NCBI RefSeq assembly: GCF_016863095.1
Contig: NZ_BOOF01000018.1
Coordinates: 1-64,000, forward strand
Direction of reading: 5' to 3'
Origin: Microbispora siamensis
GTDB taxonomy: Bacteria; Actinomycetota; Actinomycetes; Streptosporangiales; Streptosporangiaceae
DNA: 64,000 nucleotides
Shown here: positions 17,612 through 26,327 of the stretch, piece by piece
Numbering within the stretch: position 1 is the stretch's first letter
How the letters are laid out: each line of letters begins with the position of its first letter
The notes under the pieces: generated by a model
What the model saw: the letters and a program-made list of their open reading frames with translations, nothing else
What the model was told of the DNA's origin: nothing
Database searches by the model: none
Position numbers and translations under genes: made by a program

Positions 17612-19002
17612 CCGGTGGCCTTCCACATCGAGGCCATGGCCTTGTCGAGCTCGGCCCCCGCCTGCCCGGGTGTCAGTTCCCCGAGCGGGCTCAGCCGCAC
17701 CATGACGTCCCCCGGCTTGACCTGGTCGTAGTCGGACGGCTGGAAGCTCACGTCCGCGGCGTCGTACGCGCCGGCCGGCGGCCCGCTGAAGAACTTCTGC
17801 ATGGCCGCGAGGTCGGGGCCGACCAGCGACTCGGCCTGCGCCCCGAGGTCGGTGGCGGGCAGGTCGAGGGACTTCCTGGCGACGGCGCCGGCGCCGGCCG
17901 GCGAGGTGAGCCAGTCGATCCACCGGACGGCGGCCCCGCGGTCCTTCGCGGTCGCCGTCAGGCCGAGCCCGGTCAGCGCGAGCGGCGACATCGAGATCTC
18001 CTTGTTCACTCCCCCGGCCGAAGGCGGGACGGGGAAGGTGAGCAGCTCGGCGGGGGACACGCCGTTCTGCGCGAGGAACGCCAGGGTGAAGGTCCCGCCG
18101 ACGTCGAAGGCGGCCTTGCCCTGGGCGAAGGCGATGTCGGCCTCGTCGATGCCCAGGGTGGTCGCGCCGGGCATCCAGTACGGCGTCAGCCTGCTGTAGA
18201 GCTCCAGCGTCTCGACCCCTTCCGGCGAGGCGAAGCCCCGGGCCGCGCCCTTGGCCCACAGTGCGTGGAATCGGTCCCGTCCGAGGTAGGAGTGTGCGAG
18301 CGGCTGGTAGATCCAGTTGAAGCCGGTCTGACTGACCTTCAGACCGAGGGCCAGGCCGCCCTGCCGCGGATCGCGGGCCGTGGTGGCCTTCAGCGCGTCG
18401 AGGAAGTCCTCCCAGGTCTTCGGCGGCGTGCCGGGGGCGAGCCCGGCCGCCTTGAGCTTGTCCTTGTGGGCATAGACGATGCCGAAGGCGCCGGCCGTGA
18501 ACGGCACGCTGAACCGCTGCCCGGCCGCGGCGTTCTTGAACGGGGAGTCGGCGGCCGCCTGGTCGATGCGCTGCCGGGTCAGCACGCCGCTCTCCCGGGT
18601 GGTCGGCAGGAGCCGCTGCTTCCATGCCTCGGTGACGTCGTCCCGGATGTCCTGCAGCAGGCCGGAAGCGCCCATCTCGAGGTCTTCGCCGCCGGAGTGC
18701 ACCTCGAGCACGTCGGGCAGCCCGCCCGTCTGCGCGGCGCTCTGCACCTTGCTCACAAAGACGTCGTCGGGGGTCACCGCCTCGACCTTGACGGCGATCC
18801 CGGTCTCCTTGGTGAACTGCGCGGCCGCCGTCGTCAGGGCCTCCGCGTGGGACTTCTTGAACGTCCACATCGTCAGCGTCCGGTCACCTCCCCGGGTCGG
18901 CTCGCCGGTGTCGCCCGTGCAGCCCGCCGCAGCGACCGCCGCCGCCGCGAGCACGAGCGCGGGTGCGAGCAGGCGGCGGAGCCGCCCGCGTGCCACGTCC
19001 AT
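17608..19002 (-). CDS. Sugar ABC transporter substrate-binding lipoprotein (family 1)
   Basis: The start at 19002 gives a 464-aa protein with a lipoprotein signal (hydrophobic run ending VAAAGC). The next frame positions upstream are non-coding in character. The body is a family-1 solute-binding protein (LTMWTFKKSHAEALTTAAAQFTKETGIAVKVEAV, VYAHKDKLKAAG, FAQGKAAFDVGGTFTLAFLAQNG). It delivers an oligosaccharide or sugar to the two permeases encoded after it. The LacI gene 250 bases upstream on the same strand may regulate it. The ligand is unknown. Confidence 0.9.
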   Translation of the reverse strand: MDVARGRLRRLLAPALVLAAAAVAAAGCTGDTGEPTRGGDRTLTMWTFKKSHAEALTTAAAQFTKETGIAVKVEAVTPDDVFVSKVQSAAQTGGLPDVLEVHSGGEDLEMGASGLLQDIRDDVTEAWKQRLLPTTRESGVLTRQRIDQAAADSPFKNAAAGQRFSVPFTAGAFGIVYAHKDKLKAAGLAPGTPPKTWEDFLDALKATTARDPRQGGLALGLKVSQTGFNWIYQPLAHSYLGRDRFHALWAKGAARGFASPEGVETLELYSRLTPYWMPGATTLGIDEADIAFAQGKAAFDVGGTFTLAFLAQNGVSPAELLTFPVPPSAGGVNKEISMSPLALTGLGLTATAKDRGAAVRWIDWLTSPAGAGAVARKSLDLPATDLGAQAESLVGPDLAAMQKFFSGPPAGAYDAADVSFQPSDYDQVKPGDVMVRLSPLGELTPGQAGAELDKAMASMWKATG

Positions 19003-19252
19003 GGATCTTCCTCTCTCCGTCGGCCTGTCCGTCCCCGCCCGGGCCCGCCGCCCGGCCCGCCCGGTGCCGCTTCCGGGCCGGCGGACAGGGGCTCCCCGCG
19101 ATCCGCGGGGATGGTGTCCGGGTGGGCGACGTCGTCTCCGGGTGCCGCCGGAGGTGCACGTCACGCCTGGTTCTCGTCGTCGAGAGCGTCGTGCAAATCG
19201 TTAAGACTGATCCCGAAAGTCGCACGGGACCATCCGGGTGTCAAGGGCCGGA

Positions 19253-20305
19253 TCAGGCGGAGCCACGTCGCACGAGGCGGGCGGGGATGACCACCTCCGC
19301 GGACGGCCCGGCGCCGCCCGACAGCCGGTCGAGCAGCCGCCGCGCGCACGCCCGGCCGATCTCCCTGGCGGGGTTGGCCATGGTCGTGAGGCCGGGCACG
19401 ACCATGGCGGCCGCCTCGATGTCGTCGAACCCCATGACGGCGAGGTCCTGCGGGACGCGCAGGCCGCGGGCGCGGGCGGTGTCCAGCGCGCCGATGGCCA
19501 TGACGTCGTTGGCGCACAGCACGGCGTCCGGCGGGTCCGGCAGGTCGAGCAGCGCGGCGGCGCCCCGGGCGCCGCCCGCACGGTCGAAGTCGGTGTGCAC
19601 GACCAGGCTCGGGTCGGGGGGCGTCCCGGCCGCCGCGAGAGCGGCCCGGTAGCCGGCGACGCGCTCTGCGGCCGGCCCCTCGGCCGCAGGCCCGCTGACG
19701 AAGCCGATTCGCCGGTATCCCCACTCCAGGAGGTGGCGGGCCGCCTCGCCCGCCGCGCCCTCGTCGTCGCTGCGCACGACGTCGACGCCGTGCTGCGCGA
19801 GCCTGCCGCCGAGCCGTACGACGGGGATACCGGCCTCGATGGCGGGCGCCAGGTCCTCGGCGTGGGTATGGAACACGGCGAACGCCAGCCCGTCGACCTG
19901 CCGGGCGATCATCCGCTCGATCGCGGCCCGCTCCCTGCGCCGGTCGCCGTCGGTGTTGCTGATGATCTGCTCGTAGCCCGCGGCGCCGAGCACGTCCTGC
20001 ATGCCGCGGGCGAGCGCCGGATAGAACGGGTTGGTGATGTCGGGGATGGCCAGCCCGATCGTCTGGCTCCTGCTGGTGCGCAGGCCGCGGGCGAGCGCGT
20101 TCGGCCGGTAGCCGAGCTGCTCGATCGCCTCGAGCACCCGCCGCCGGGTGTCCTCGGCGACCGGGCGGCGGCCGTTGAGCGCGTGGGAGACGGTCGTCGC
20201 GCTCACCCCGGCGAGCCGCGCCACGCCCCGGATGCTCGGCCGCTGCCCCCTCACCGCCGGAGAGCCGGGGGCGGGCTCTGCGGGGGTTTCCCCTGCGGGA
20301 GTCAC
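19253..20305 (-). CDS. LacI-family transcriptional regulator
   Basis: GTG 20305 overlaps the dehydratase stop as GTGA. The 350-aa protein has the LacI helix-turn-helix and hinge (PSIRGVARLAGVSATTVSHALNGRRPVAEDTRRRV, YRPNALARGLR) and a periplasmic-binding-protein-like sensor (IGLAIPDITNPFYPALARGMQD, VLCANDVMAIGALD, VMGFDDIEAAAMVVPGLTT). It is the third gene of its operon. The CG-centred palindrome CAAAACGTTTTG before the operon (22483-22494) is its likely autoregulatory site. The inducer is probably a sugar or uronate handled by the co-transcribed enzymes. Confidence 0.93.
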   Translation of the reverse strand: MTPAGETPAEPAPGSPAVRGQRPSIRGVARLAGVSATTVSHALNGRRPVAEDTRRRVLEAIEQLGYRPNALARGLRTSRSQTIGLAIPDITNPFYPALARGMQDVLGAAGYEQIISNTDGDRRRERAAIERMIARQVDGLAFAVFHTHAEDLAPAIEAGIPVVRLGGRLAQHGVDVVRSDDEGAAGEAARHLLEWGYRRIGFVSGPAAEGPAAERVAGYRAALAAAGTPPDPSLVVHTDFDRAGGARGAAALLDLPDPPDAVLCANDVMAIGALDTARARGLRVPQDLAVMGFDDIEAAAMVVPGLTTMANPAREIGRACARRLLDRLSGGAGPSAEVVIPARLVRRGSA

Positions 20306-21582
20306 GGGGCCTCGATCCCGCCGTCCGGCCGCCTCACCCGCGCCGCCCACCGCTCGTGCAGGTGGGTGAGCGGGGGATGCCGGGCGGCCGCGGCCTCGTC
20401 GACGTCGATGCCCCATCCGGGCCGCTCGCTGGGGTAGAGGTAGCCGTTCACCGGACTGATGGTCCCGGGGAAGACCTCGTGCACCGCCTCGGGGTAGACG
20501 TGCCCCTCCTGGATCTGGAACGCCGGGGACGTGACGTCGAGGGCCACGTTGGCCGCCGCGCCGATCGGTGACACGTCCGCGGGCGCGTGCCAGGCCGTGC
20601 CCACCCCGGTCAGCTCGCACAACGCCACCAGCTTGCGCGCCGGGGTGAGGCCGCCGACCGCGGAGACGTGCAGGCGCAGCAGGTCGACCCCACCGTCCCT
20701 GACCAGGCGGGCCGCGTCGGCGACCGAGGCGACCTGTTCCCCCGCCGCGATCGGCATCGGCGCCGCCTCGCGCACCTCCGGCAGCCGGTCGTACAGCTCC
20801 GGCGGGATCGGATCCTCCAGGAAGAACAGGCGGTACGGCTCGAGAGCCCGCGCCAGCGCCACGGCCTGTTTGACGGTGAGCCGGGAGTGCACGTCGTGCA
20901 TCAGGCCGGGATCCTCCCCCAGCTCGGCCCGGGCCCGCTCGAACAGCTTCGGGGTCTCCCGCAGGTAACGCTGCACGTCCCAGCCGTCCGGGTACGGCGA
21001 GGCGGGATAGCCGCCCGGAGATCCGGGCGCGCCGTAGTTCCCGAGCCCGGGCGCCCCCGTCTGCAGCCGGACATGGCGGTAGCCCTCCGCCAGGATCGCG
21101 GCCGCGTGCTCGATCGTCTCCTCCACGGTCGCCCCGCCCGCGTGCAGGTAGGTGTCGGCCGCCGCGCGCACCCTGCCGCCGAGCAGCTCGTACACCGGCA
21201 TGCCGGCCCGCTTGCCGGCGATGTCCCACAGCGCCTGGTCCACCCCTGACAGCGCGCTGTTGAGCACCGGCCCGCCGCGCCAGTAGGAGGACAGGTGGAC
21301 CATCCGGGTGATGTCCTCGATGTCGGCGGGGTGCCTGCCGGTCAGCATCGGCCCGACGTGCCGGTCCACCGCGGCCGCCACGGCGTGGAAGCGCTGGGTG
21401 AAGGTGGCGCAGCCCAGGCCGTACAGACCGGGGTCGTTGGTGTCGACGCGGACGACGACCAGCGGCACTCCTTCGGGGGCCGTCACGATCGACCGGACCG
21501 CGGTGATCCGCAGGCCGTCGCGGGCCGGCCAGGGGGCCTGCGTCTCCGGCATGACCGCCGCGCCGTCGAGGGGGCGGGTCAC
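20302..21582 (-). CDS. Enolase-superfamily sugar acid dehydratase, ManD (mannonate/gluconate dehydratase) type
   Basis: I take GTG 21582 (GTGA overlap, strong GGGGAGG site) rather than the in-frame ATG 21552, which lacks a ribosome site. The 426-aa protein has the ManD layout. Metal ligands Asp230 (MHDVHSRL), Glu256 (FLEDPIPPE) and Glu282 (GEQVAS) are spaced 26 and 26 residues apart as in ManD. Catalytic His232 and His332 (WHAPADVSP) are present. ManD-type enzymes dehydrate D-mannonate, and in some subgroups D-gluconate, to 2-keto-3-deoxygluconate; many others have little activity. With a uronate-dehydrogenase-like gene upstream, an aldarate or lactone-derived substrate is also possible. Confidence 0.87.
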   Translation of the reverse strand: MTRPLDGAAVMPETQAPWPARDGLRITAVRSIVTAPEGVPLVVVRVDTNDPGLYGLGCATFTQRFHAVAAAVDRHVGPMLTGRHPADIEDITRMVHLSSYWRGGPVLNSALSGVDQALWDIAGKRAGMPVYELLGGRVRAAADTYLHAGGATVEETIEHAAAILAEGYRHVRLQTGAPGLGNYGAPGSPGGYPASPYPDGWDVQRYLRETPKLFERARAELGEDPGLMHDVHSRLTVKQAVALARALEPYRLFFLEDPIPPELYDRLPEVREAAPMPIAAGEQVASVADAARLVRDGGVDLLRLHVSAVGGLTPARKLVALCELTGVGTAWHAPADVSPIGAAANVALDVTSPAFQIQEGHVYPEAVHEVFPGTISPVNGYLYPSERPGWGIDVDEAAAARHPPLTHLHERWAARVRRPDGGIEAP

Positions 21583-22454
21583 GACGCCTCCCCGGCCGGA
21601 ACGGGCTCGTACAGGTGCTCGGCGGTGAAGCCGAGCAGGGTCTCGGCCGCCGTCAGGTCCACCGGCGCGGTCCTGCCGGGCAGCGGGGCGCGCCGTTCCA
21701 CGGCCGGGTGGAAGCGGGCCAGCAGGTCCTCCGTCCGCTGCGGGGCGAGCGTCACGGGGGCGGTCACGAAGACGACCCGGAAGCCCTCGACCGGCCGGAC
21801 CAGCGACAGCCAGGCGGCCCGTGCCGCGTCGCGAGTGTCCAGGTAGGTCCACAGCTCGCTCGCGCCGCGCCCCGGGTCCTCGGCGTATCCGGCCGCCCTC
21901 TCGTCCAGCTTGTCCCCGGGACCGCCGAGCAGCGGGTAGCGCAGCGCGACGACCGTCATGTCGTGGCGGCGGGCCATCATGGCGGCGGTCGTCTCGTCCA
22001 CCTGCTTCGACAGCCCGTACGGATCCTCCACCTGCAACGGCAGGGCCTCGTCCACCGGCACGTACGCCGGGTGGAGCGGCCGCGCCGCCCACGGCAGGCC
22101 GAGGGCGCTGAAGCTGCTCGCGACGACGGCCCGGCGGACGCCGGCCGCGCCCGCCTCCTCCAGCACGACGAACGTCGCCCCCACGTTGCCCAGGAACACC
22201 TCCTCCGGGGTGCCGAGGGTGGGTGCGGGGATCGCCGCGAGGTGGATCACGGCGTCGACGCCGTCGAGCGCCTCGCGCACCGCCTCCGGGTCGTCGGCGC
22301 GCCCGGCGACGACGCGGTCCGCCCTCAGGTCGCCGGGATCGCGCAGGTCCAGTGCGCTGGCCGGCACGCCCTCCCGGGCGAGCAGGTCGAGCGTCGCACG
22401 GCCCACCCGCCCGGCGGCGCCCGTCACCAGGACCCGGCGCGGCAGTTCCGCCAT
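21579..22454 (-). CDS. NAD-dependent epimerase/dehydratase family protein, possibly uronate dehydrogenase-like
   Basis: ATG 22454 follows a run of Gs. The 291-aa extended SDR has the nucleotide-binding TGAAGRVG (residues 11-18), VVASSFSAL, and the catalytic Tyr146/Lys150 (PYGLSK). Length and pattern resemble uronate dehydrogenases, which oxidise glucuronate or galacturonate to the aldarolactone, but sugar epimerases share this fold. It leads an operon with a ManD-type dehydratase and a LacI regulator, which supports a uronic or sugar-acid role. Confidence 0.75.
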   Translation of the reverse strand: MAELPRRVLVTGAAGRVGRATLDLLAREGVPASALDLRDPGDLRADRVVAGRADDPEAVREALDGVDAVIHLAAIPAPTLGTPEEVFLGNVGATFVVLEEAGAAGVRRAVVASSFSALGLPWAARPLHPAYVPVDEALPLQVEDPYGLSKQVDETTAAMMARRHDMTVVALRYPLLGGPGDKLDERAAGYAEDPGRGASELWTYLDTRDAARAAWLSLVRPVEGFRVVFVTAPVTLAPQRTEDLLARFHPAVERRAPLPGRTAPVDLTAAETLLGFTAEHLYEPVPAGEAS

Positions 22455-22482
22455 GTGCCCCCCACTTCTGTCCGTTGACCCG

Positions 22483-22538
22483 CAAAACGTTTTGTGTACC
22501 GTGAGAGCAGCATGCGTGCGCCCGGCGACGGGAGTCAA
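22483..22538 (-). promoter_or_regulatory. Promoter and LacI operator of the epimerase-dehydratase-lacI operon
   Basis: On the minus strand TTGACT (22538-22533), an 18-bp spacer and CATGCT (22514-22509) form a moderate promoter. The perfect palindrome CAAAACGTTTTG (22483-22494) lies just after the expected start point, a classical roadblock position for LacI-type repression. Confidence 0.65.
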
Positions 22539-22632
22539 GGCGATAATCGCCGACCGTCGATCGCTGCTTACATCCGACCTCTCTGTTTTCCACATTGTGA
22601 ACGATCACAACAAATCGGGACATCACAGGCCC

Positions 22633-22661
22633 TTGACGGACAGAAACATCCGATGTTAACT
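22633..22661 (+). promoter_or_regulatory. Strong promoter with embedded GntR operator
   Basis: TTGACG (22633-22638), a 17-bp spacer and TTAACT (22656-22661). The perfect palindrome AACATCCGATGTT (22645-22657) fills the spacer and touches the -10, so a bound regulator would exclude RNA polymerase. It is the same motif as before gntR. Confidence 0.75.
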
Positions 22662-22942
22662 GCGGCTGACAGTCCGGAGACCGCGGTTGTGCGCCACCTC
22701 GTGCCGGAGGCGGCGCGCGAAGCCCCCGGGCTGTGACACACGGGGAGAGGCCCGCGCGGCGCCGATCCGGTCGCCGACAGCCGGCACGGCACCGCGCGGC
22801 CTCTCCACCCCGTGATTCCCGTCCTCACTCACCGCCGCACCGACTCCCCGTCTCCCGCCGGACCGCGGGAGGCGGATCCGCCATGCCGCGACGCGTCCAC
22901 CCGTCAGGGGGCGGCCACCATCACGAAAGGGTGAGCCATGTG

Positions 22943-25900
22943 ATGAGGCTCCTGCGGCTCCTGCCGCTGCCCGCGCTCCTCGCGGGGTTGCTGACCGGCG
23001 GGGTCGCCGCCCCGGCGCGCGCCTCGGCTGCCGACGCCGCCTTCGACCAGGCGAGCGGCACGCTGAACGTCGACTACGCGAGCTACCTGTCCAAGCACGA
23101 CGTCGTCTACAACCGGCCCAACACCAACCCTCTGTACGGCCTGACCGTGGGCAACGGCCGCACCGGCGCCATGGTGTGGAGCCAGAACGGGCTGACGATG
23201 CAGACGTCAGGGGTCGACCTGTCCGAGCAGTCCGCGTACGCCGCCGGCCTGGTGAACCTGGCGACCACCCCGGCGATGGACTCGGGCTACTCCACCTACC
23301 AGCAGCGGCTGTCCCTCTATGACGGCACTCTGGTCACGAAGTACGACGACGACCGGACCGTCACCGTCATGGGGTCGCCGAACTCCGAGGTGATGGGCAT
23401 CCATGTGGACGACGCGCGTGGCGGCGTGTCCGGTGTGACCCTCACGCTGAGCATGTGGGACCCCGCCACCGTCACCAACAGCGGCGACGTGCCCGATCTG
23501 AACACATGGAGGACGATCTCCACGTTCGCGGACGCCGGCGTCGCCGGGCTGAGCCGGGGGCAGTCCGATCCGAACGGCTTCGGCTACACGCTGGCGGCCA
23601 CGGTCGAGGGCGCGAGCTTCTCCACCCAGGTGGTCGACTCGCGGACGGTCCGGCTGACCGTCACGCCGGCCTCCAGCTACACGATCTGGTTCACCGCGGC
23701 GAGCCGGATCAACGCCCCCGGCCGCGACTCCGTGGCGCAGGCCCGCACCCAGCTGAGCTCGGTCAGGTCGGCCGGGTACGCCACCACGTTCACCGGCTAC
23801 AAGAACTGGTGGCACGCGTTCTGGGCCAGGTCGTTCGTGCAGTACTCCGGCCTGGGCGGCGACGCCGACTACCTGGAGAACGTGTACTACCTGTCCACCT
23901 ACATGATCGCGGCCGGCGGCCACGGGAACTACCCCTTCCATTTCATCAACGGCGTCTTCCGGGCGACGCGGGACGAGACGAAGTGGAGCAACGCGTACTG
24001 GTACTGGAACCAGCGCGACGTCTATCTGTCCTTTCTCGCCTCCAACCACACCGATCTCATCGACCGGCACGACAACCTGTACAGCCGGAACTACGCCGCC
24101 CTGAAGGCGTACACCCGGACGAGGTACGGTGTGGACGGCCTGTGGGTGCCGGAGACCATGGGCTGGGACGGCAACGCGCGAGGCACGGTCGGCAGCGACT
24201 ACACCAAGAACATCCTGTCCACCGGCTACGAGGCCGCCTACAGCATGTACATGCGGTACCGCTACACCGACGACGCGGACTACCTGCGGAACGTGGCCTA
24301 TCCCTTCATGCGGGAGACCGCGAAGTTCTACTCGGCCATGCTGTCCCGCGACACGGCCACCGGCACCTACTTCATGGCGAACTCCAACTCCCACGAGACG
24401 TACTGGAACGTACGCAACGCGATCACCGACCTGGCGGCCGTGCGCAGCCTGTTCCCGCTGGCGATACGGGTCAGCGCGCAGCTCGGGGCCGACTCCGGCC
24501 TGCGGTCGACGTGGCAGGACGTGCTCGACCACCTGACGCCGTACGCCGTCTCCAACGGCGCCTACCAGCCACACCAGCCGCCCCTCTCCCAGACCCGCAA
24601 CAACGAGAACGTGGCGGCCGAGCTGATCTGGCCGTACGAGGTGACCGGCATCGGCTCCCCCGACTACCAGACGGCCCTGAACACCTGGAACCAGCGGCCC
24701 TTCCCCTACGGCAACGTGTGGTCCAACGACGCCGTGCAGGCCGCCCGGCTGGGCCTCGGCGACCAGGCCTACCAGGGCATGAAGACCATGCTGCAGAAGT
24801 ACCAGAACTATCCGAACGGCATGACGAACAACACCAACGGCGTCTTCGAGTATCTGGGGGTGCACCTGACGGCGCTGAACGAGTCGCTCATGCAGAGCTA
24901 CAACGACAGGATCCGGGTGTTCCCGGCCGTGCCCGGCGACGCGTCGTTCGCCGGGAAGTTCACGCTCCTCGCCAAGGACGGCTTCCTCGTCAGCTCCGAG
25001 CGGGAGGCCGGTGAGGTCAAGTACGTCGGTCTGAAGAGCCTGTACGGCAAGCAGGCCACGGTCGTGAACCCGTGGAACGGCCAGCAGGCGCGGGTCCGGC
25101 GGGTGTCCGACGGCGCGATACTGACCACGGGCTCCGGGACCGAGATCACGTTCGCGACGGCCCCCGGCGCGGTGTACGTGGTCGAGCGCACGGCCAAGCC
25201 GCTGAGCTCGTACGCGCAGGCCCGGCTGACCGGCACGGCGAACCAGGGCGTGAAGACCCTGAGCGGCACCGCGTCCACACTGGGCCTGGGGGCCACGCAG
25301 AGCGGACTGGTGAACGACACCGAGCTCACCTACGACGCGAACTGGCACCACACGACGTCCCGCGGTTACGGCGACCACAACGACGACACCCACCACACGA
25401 CCACGGCGGGGGCGACCGCGCGATACACCTTCACCGGCACCGGCGTCGACTACCTGTCCGAGCGCAACGGCGACATGGGCAACGTGGACGTCTACATCGA
25501 CGACGTCTTCCAAGCCAACGTGAACCTGTACGTGCCGGGCGCCAGGCAGGTCCAGCAGGTCGTCTACAGCAAGACCGGCCTGGCGAACGGACAGCACACC
25601 ATCAAGATCGTGAACAGAACCACCTCGGTCGGCATGGTGGACGCCCTCCGGATCCGCACGCAGCAGGGCGGCTCCCCCGCCGTCAGCCTGCGTTCCCGGG
25701 CCAACAACCTGTACGTCACCGCCGTCACCGGGTCACCGCTTGTCGCGAGCAGGTCCGGCGTCGGCGTGAACGAGCAGTTCGACCGGATCGACCTCGGCGG
25801 TGGCGACATCGCGCTGCGCGCCCGGTCGAACGGCAAGTACGTGACGGCCGAGAGCGCCGGGGCGCAGCCCCTGGTCGCCAACCGCGACGCGATCGGCCCC

Positions 25901-26062
25901 TGGGAGACCTTCCGGCAGGTCGCCAACCCGGACGGCACGATCAGCCTCAGGGCGCAGGCGAACGGCAGGTACGTCTGTGCCGAGAGCGGAGGCGCCCAGC
26001 CCCTGATCGCCAACCGCGACGCGATCGGCCCATGGGAGTCGTTCGACCTCGTGGCCGCCTGA
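22943..26062 (+). CDS. Large secreted GH95-like (DUF5703-like) glycanase with CBM-like and fascin-like beta-trefoil modules
   Basis: Starts at ATG 22943 or GTG 22940 after GAAAGG; GTG 22931 is too close to that site. The 1,039-aa protein has a signal peptide ending ARASA. Residues about 45-800 look like an (alpha/alpha)6-barrel enzyme related to GH95 with a beta-sandwich front (NPLYGLTVGNGRTGAMVWSQNGLTMQ) and a helical core (YPFHFINGVFRATRD, WVPETMGWDGNARG, YFMANSNSHETYWNVRNAITD). Then comes a jelly-roll binding module (VDYLSERNGDMGNVDVYIDD). A C-terminal fascin-like beta-trefoil has repeats of RANGRYVCAESGG / IANRDAIGPWESF. Catalytic residues cannot be assigned by eye and the activity is unknown. 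Its promoter carries the GntR operator. Confidence 0.72.
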   Translation: MRLLRLLPLPALLAGLLTGGVAAPARASAADAAFDQASGTLNVDYASYLSKHDVVYNRPNTNPLYGLTVGNGRTGAMVWSQNGLTMQTSGVDLSEQSAYAAGLVNLATTPAMDSGYSTYQQRLSLYDGTLVTKYDDDRTVTVMGSPNSEVMGIHVDDARGGVSGVTLTLSMWDPATVTNSGDVPDLNTWRTISTFADAGVAGLSRGQSDPNGFGYTLAATVEGASFSTQVVDSRTVRLTVTPASSYTIWFTAASRINAPGRDSVAQARTQLSSVRSAGYATTFTGYKNWWHAFWARSFVQYSGLGGDADYLENVYYLSTYMIAAGGHGNYPFHFINGVFRATRDETKWSNAYWYWNQRDVYLSFLASNHTDLIDRHDNLYSRNYAALKAYTRTRYGVDGLWVPETMGWDGNARGTVGSDYTKNILSTGYEAAYSMYMRYRYTDDADYLRNVAYPFMRETAKFYSAMLSRDTATGTYFMANSNSHETYWNVRNAITDLAAVRSLFPLAIRVSAQLGADSGLRSTWQDVLDHLTPYAVSNGAYQPHQPPLSQTRNNENVAAELIWPYEVTGIGSPDYQTALNTWNQRPFPYGNVWSNDAVQAARLGLGDQAYQGMKTMLQKYQNYPNGMTNNTNGVFEYLGVHLTALNESLMQSYNDRIRVFPAVPGDASFAGKFTLLAKDGFLVSSEREAGEVKYVGLKSLYGKQATVVNPWNGQQARVRRVSDGAILTTGSGTEITFATAPGAVYVVERTAKPLSSYAQARLTGTANQGVKTLSGTASTLGLGATQSGLVNDTELTYDANWHHTTSRGYGDHNDDTHHTTTAGATARYTFTGTGVDYLSERNGDMGNVDVYIDDVFQANVNLYVPGARQVQQVVYSKTGLANGQHTIKIVNRTTSVGMVDALRIRTQQGGSPAVSLRSRANNLYVTAVTGSPLVASRSGVGVNEQFDRIDLGGGDIALRARSNGKYVTAESAGAQPLVANRDAIGPWETFRQVANPDGTISLRAQANGRYVCAESGGAQPLIANRDAIGPWESFDLVAA

Positions 26063-26072
26063 CGCCCTCGTG

Positions 26073-26118
26073 GGCCCGACGCGGAAGCGGGACCTCCGTG
26101 CCCTGCCCGCGTCGGGCC
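26073..26118 (+). terminator. Stem-loop after the DUF5703-like gene
   Basis: GCCCGACGCG near 26073-26083 pairs with CGCGTCGGGC near 26109-26119 over a long GC-rich loop. There is no T-run, so it may be a weak or factor-aided terminator. Confidence 0.5.
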
Positions 26119-26327
26119 GCCCGGTCTCCCGTGTCCTCGTGAAACTTCCACCAGCAGGTGAGAGGGTGTGGCTGCTCAACGCCTATCCGCCGTACTCCGG
26201 CGAACCGCGTTCTTGTTCCCCCGCCCGGGTCTTGGCCAGCGTGATGGCCTGGCCGCGCGACGGGTGCTCCCCTCGCATCCGGCGGCCCCAGGACTTCCAC
26301 GACCCCCAGGGACTCGAGAGGAGACCC

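Larger units (their letters stand above)
22455..22942. other. 488-base divergent control region
   Basis: It holds a LacI operator and a moderate promoter for the leftward operon, and a GntR operator and a strong promoter for the rightward glycanase gene (separate entries). An extra operator-like site, ACATCCGACCT (22570-22580), matches the GntR palindrome at 9 of 11 positions. From about 22700 to 22920 I see only GC-rich leader with no signature. Confidence 0.6.

Noticed and set aside
21553..21582. ATG 21552 as the start of the ManD-like gene
   Set aside because: It has no ribosome site, while GTG 21582 has GGGGAGG and the GTGA overlap seen across this operon.
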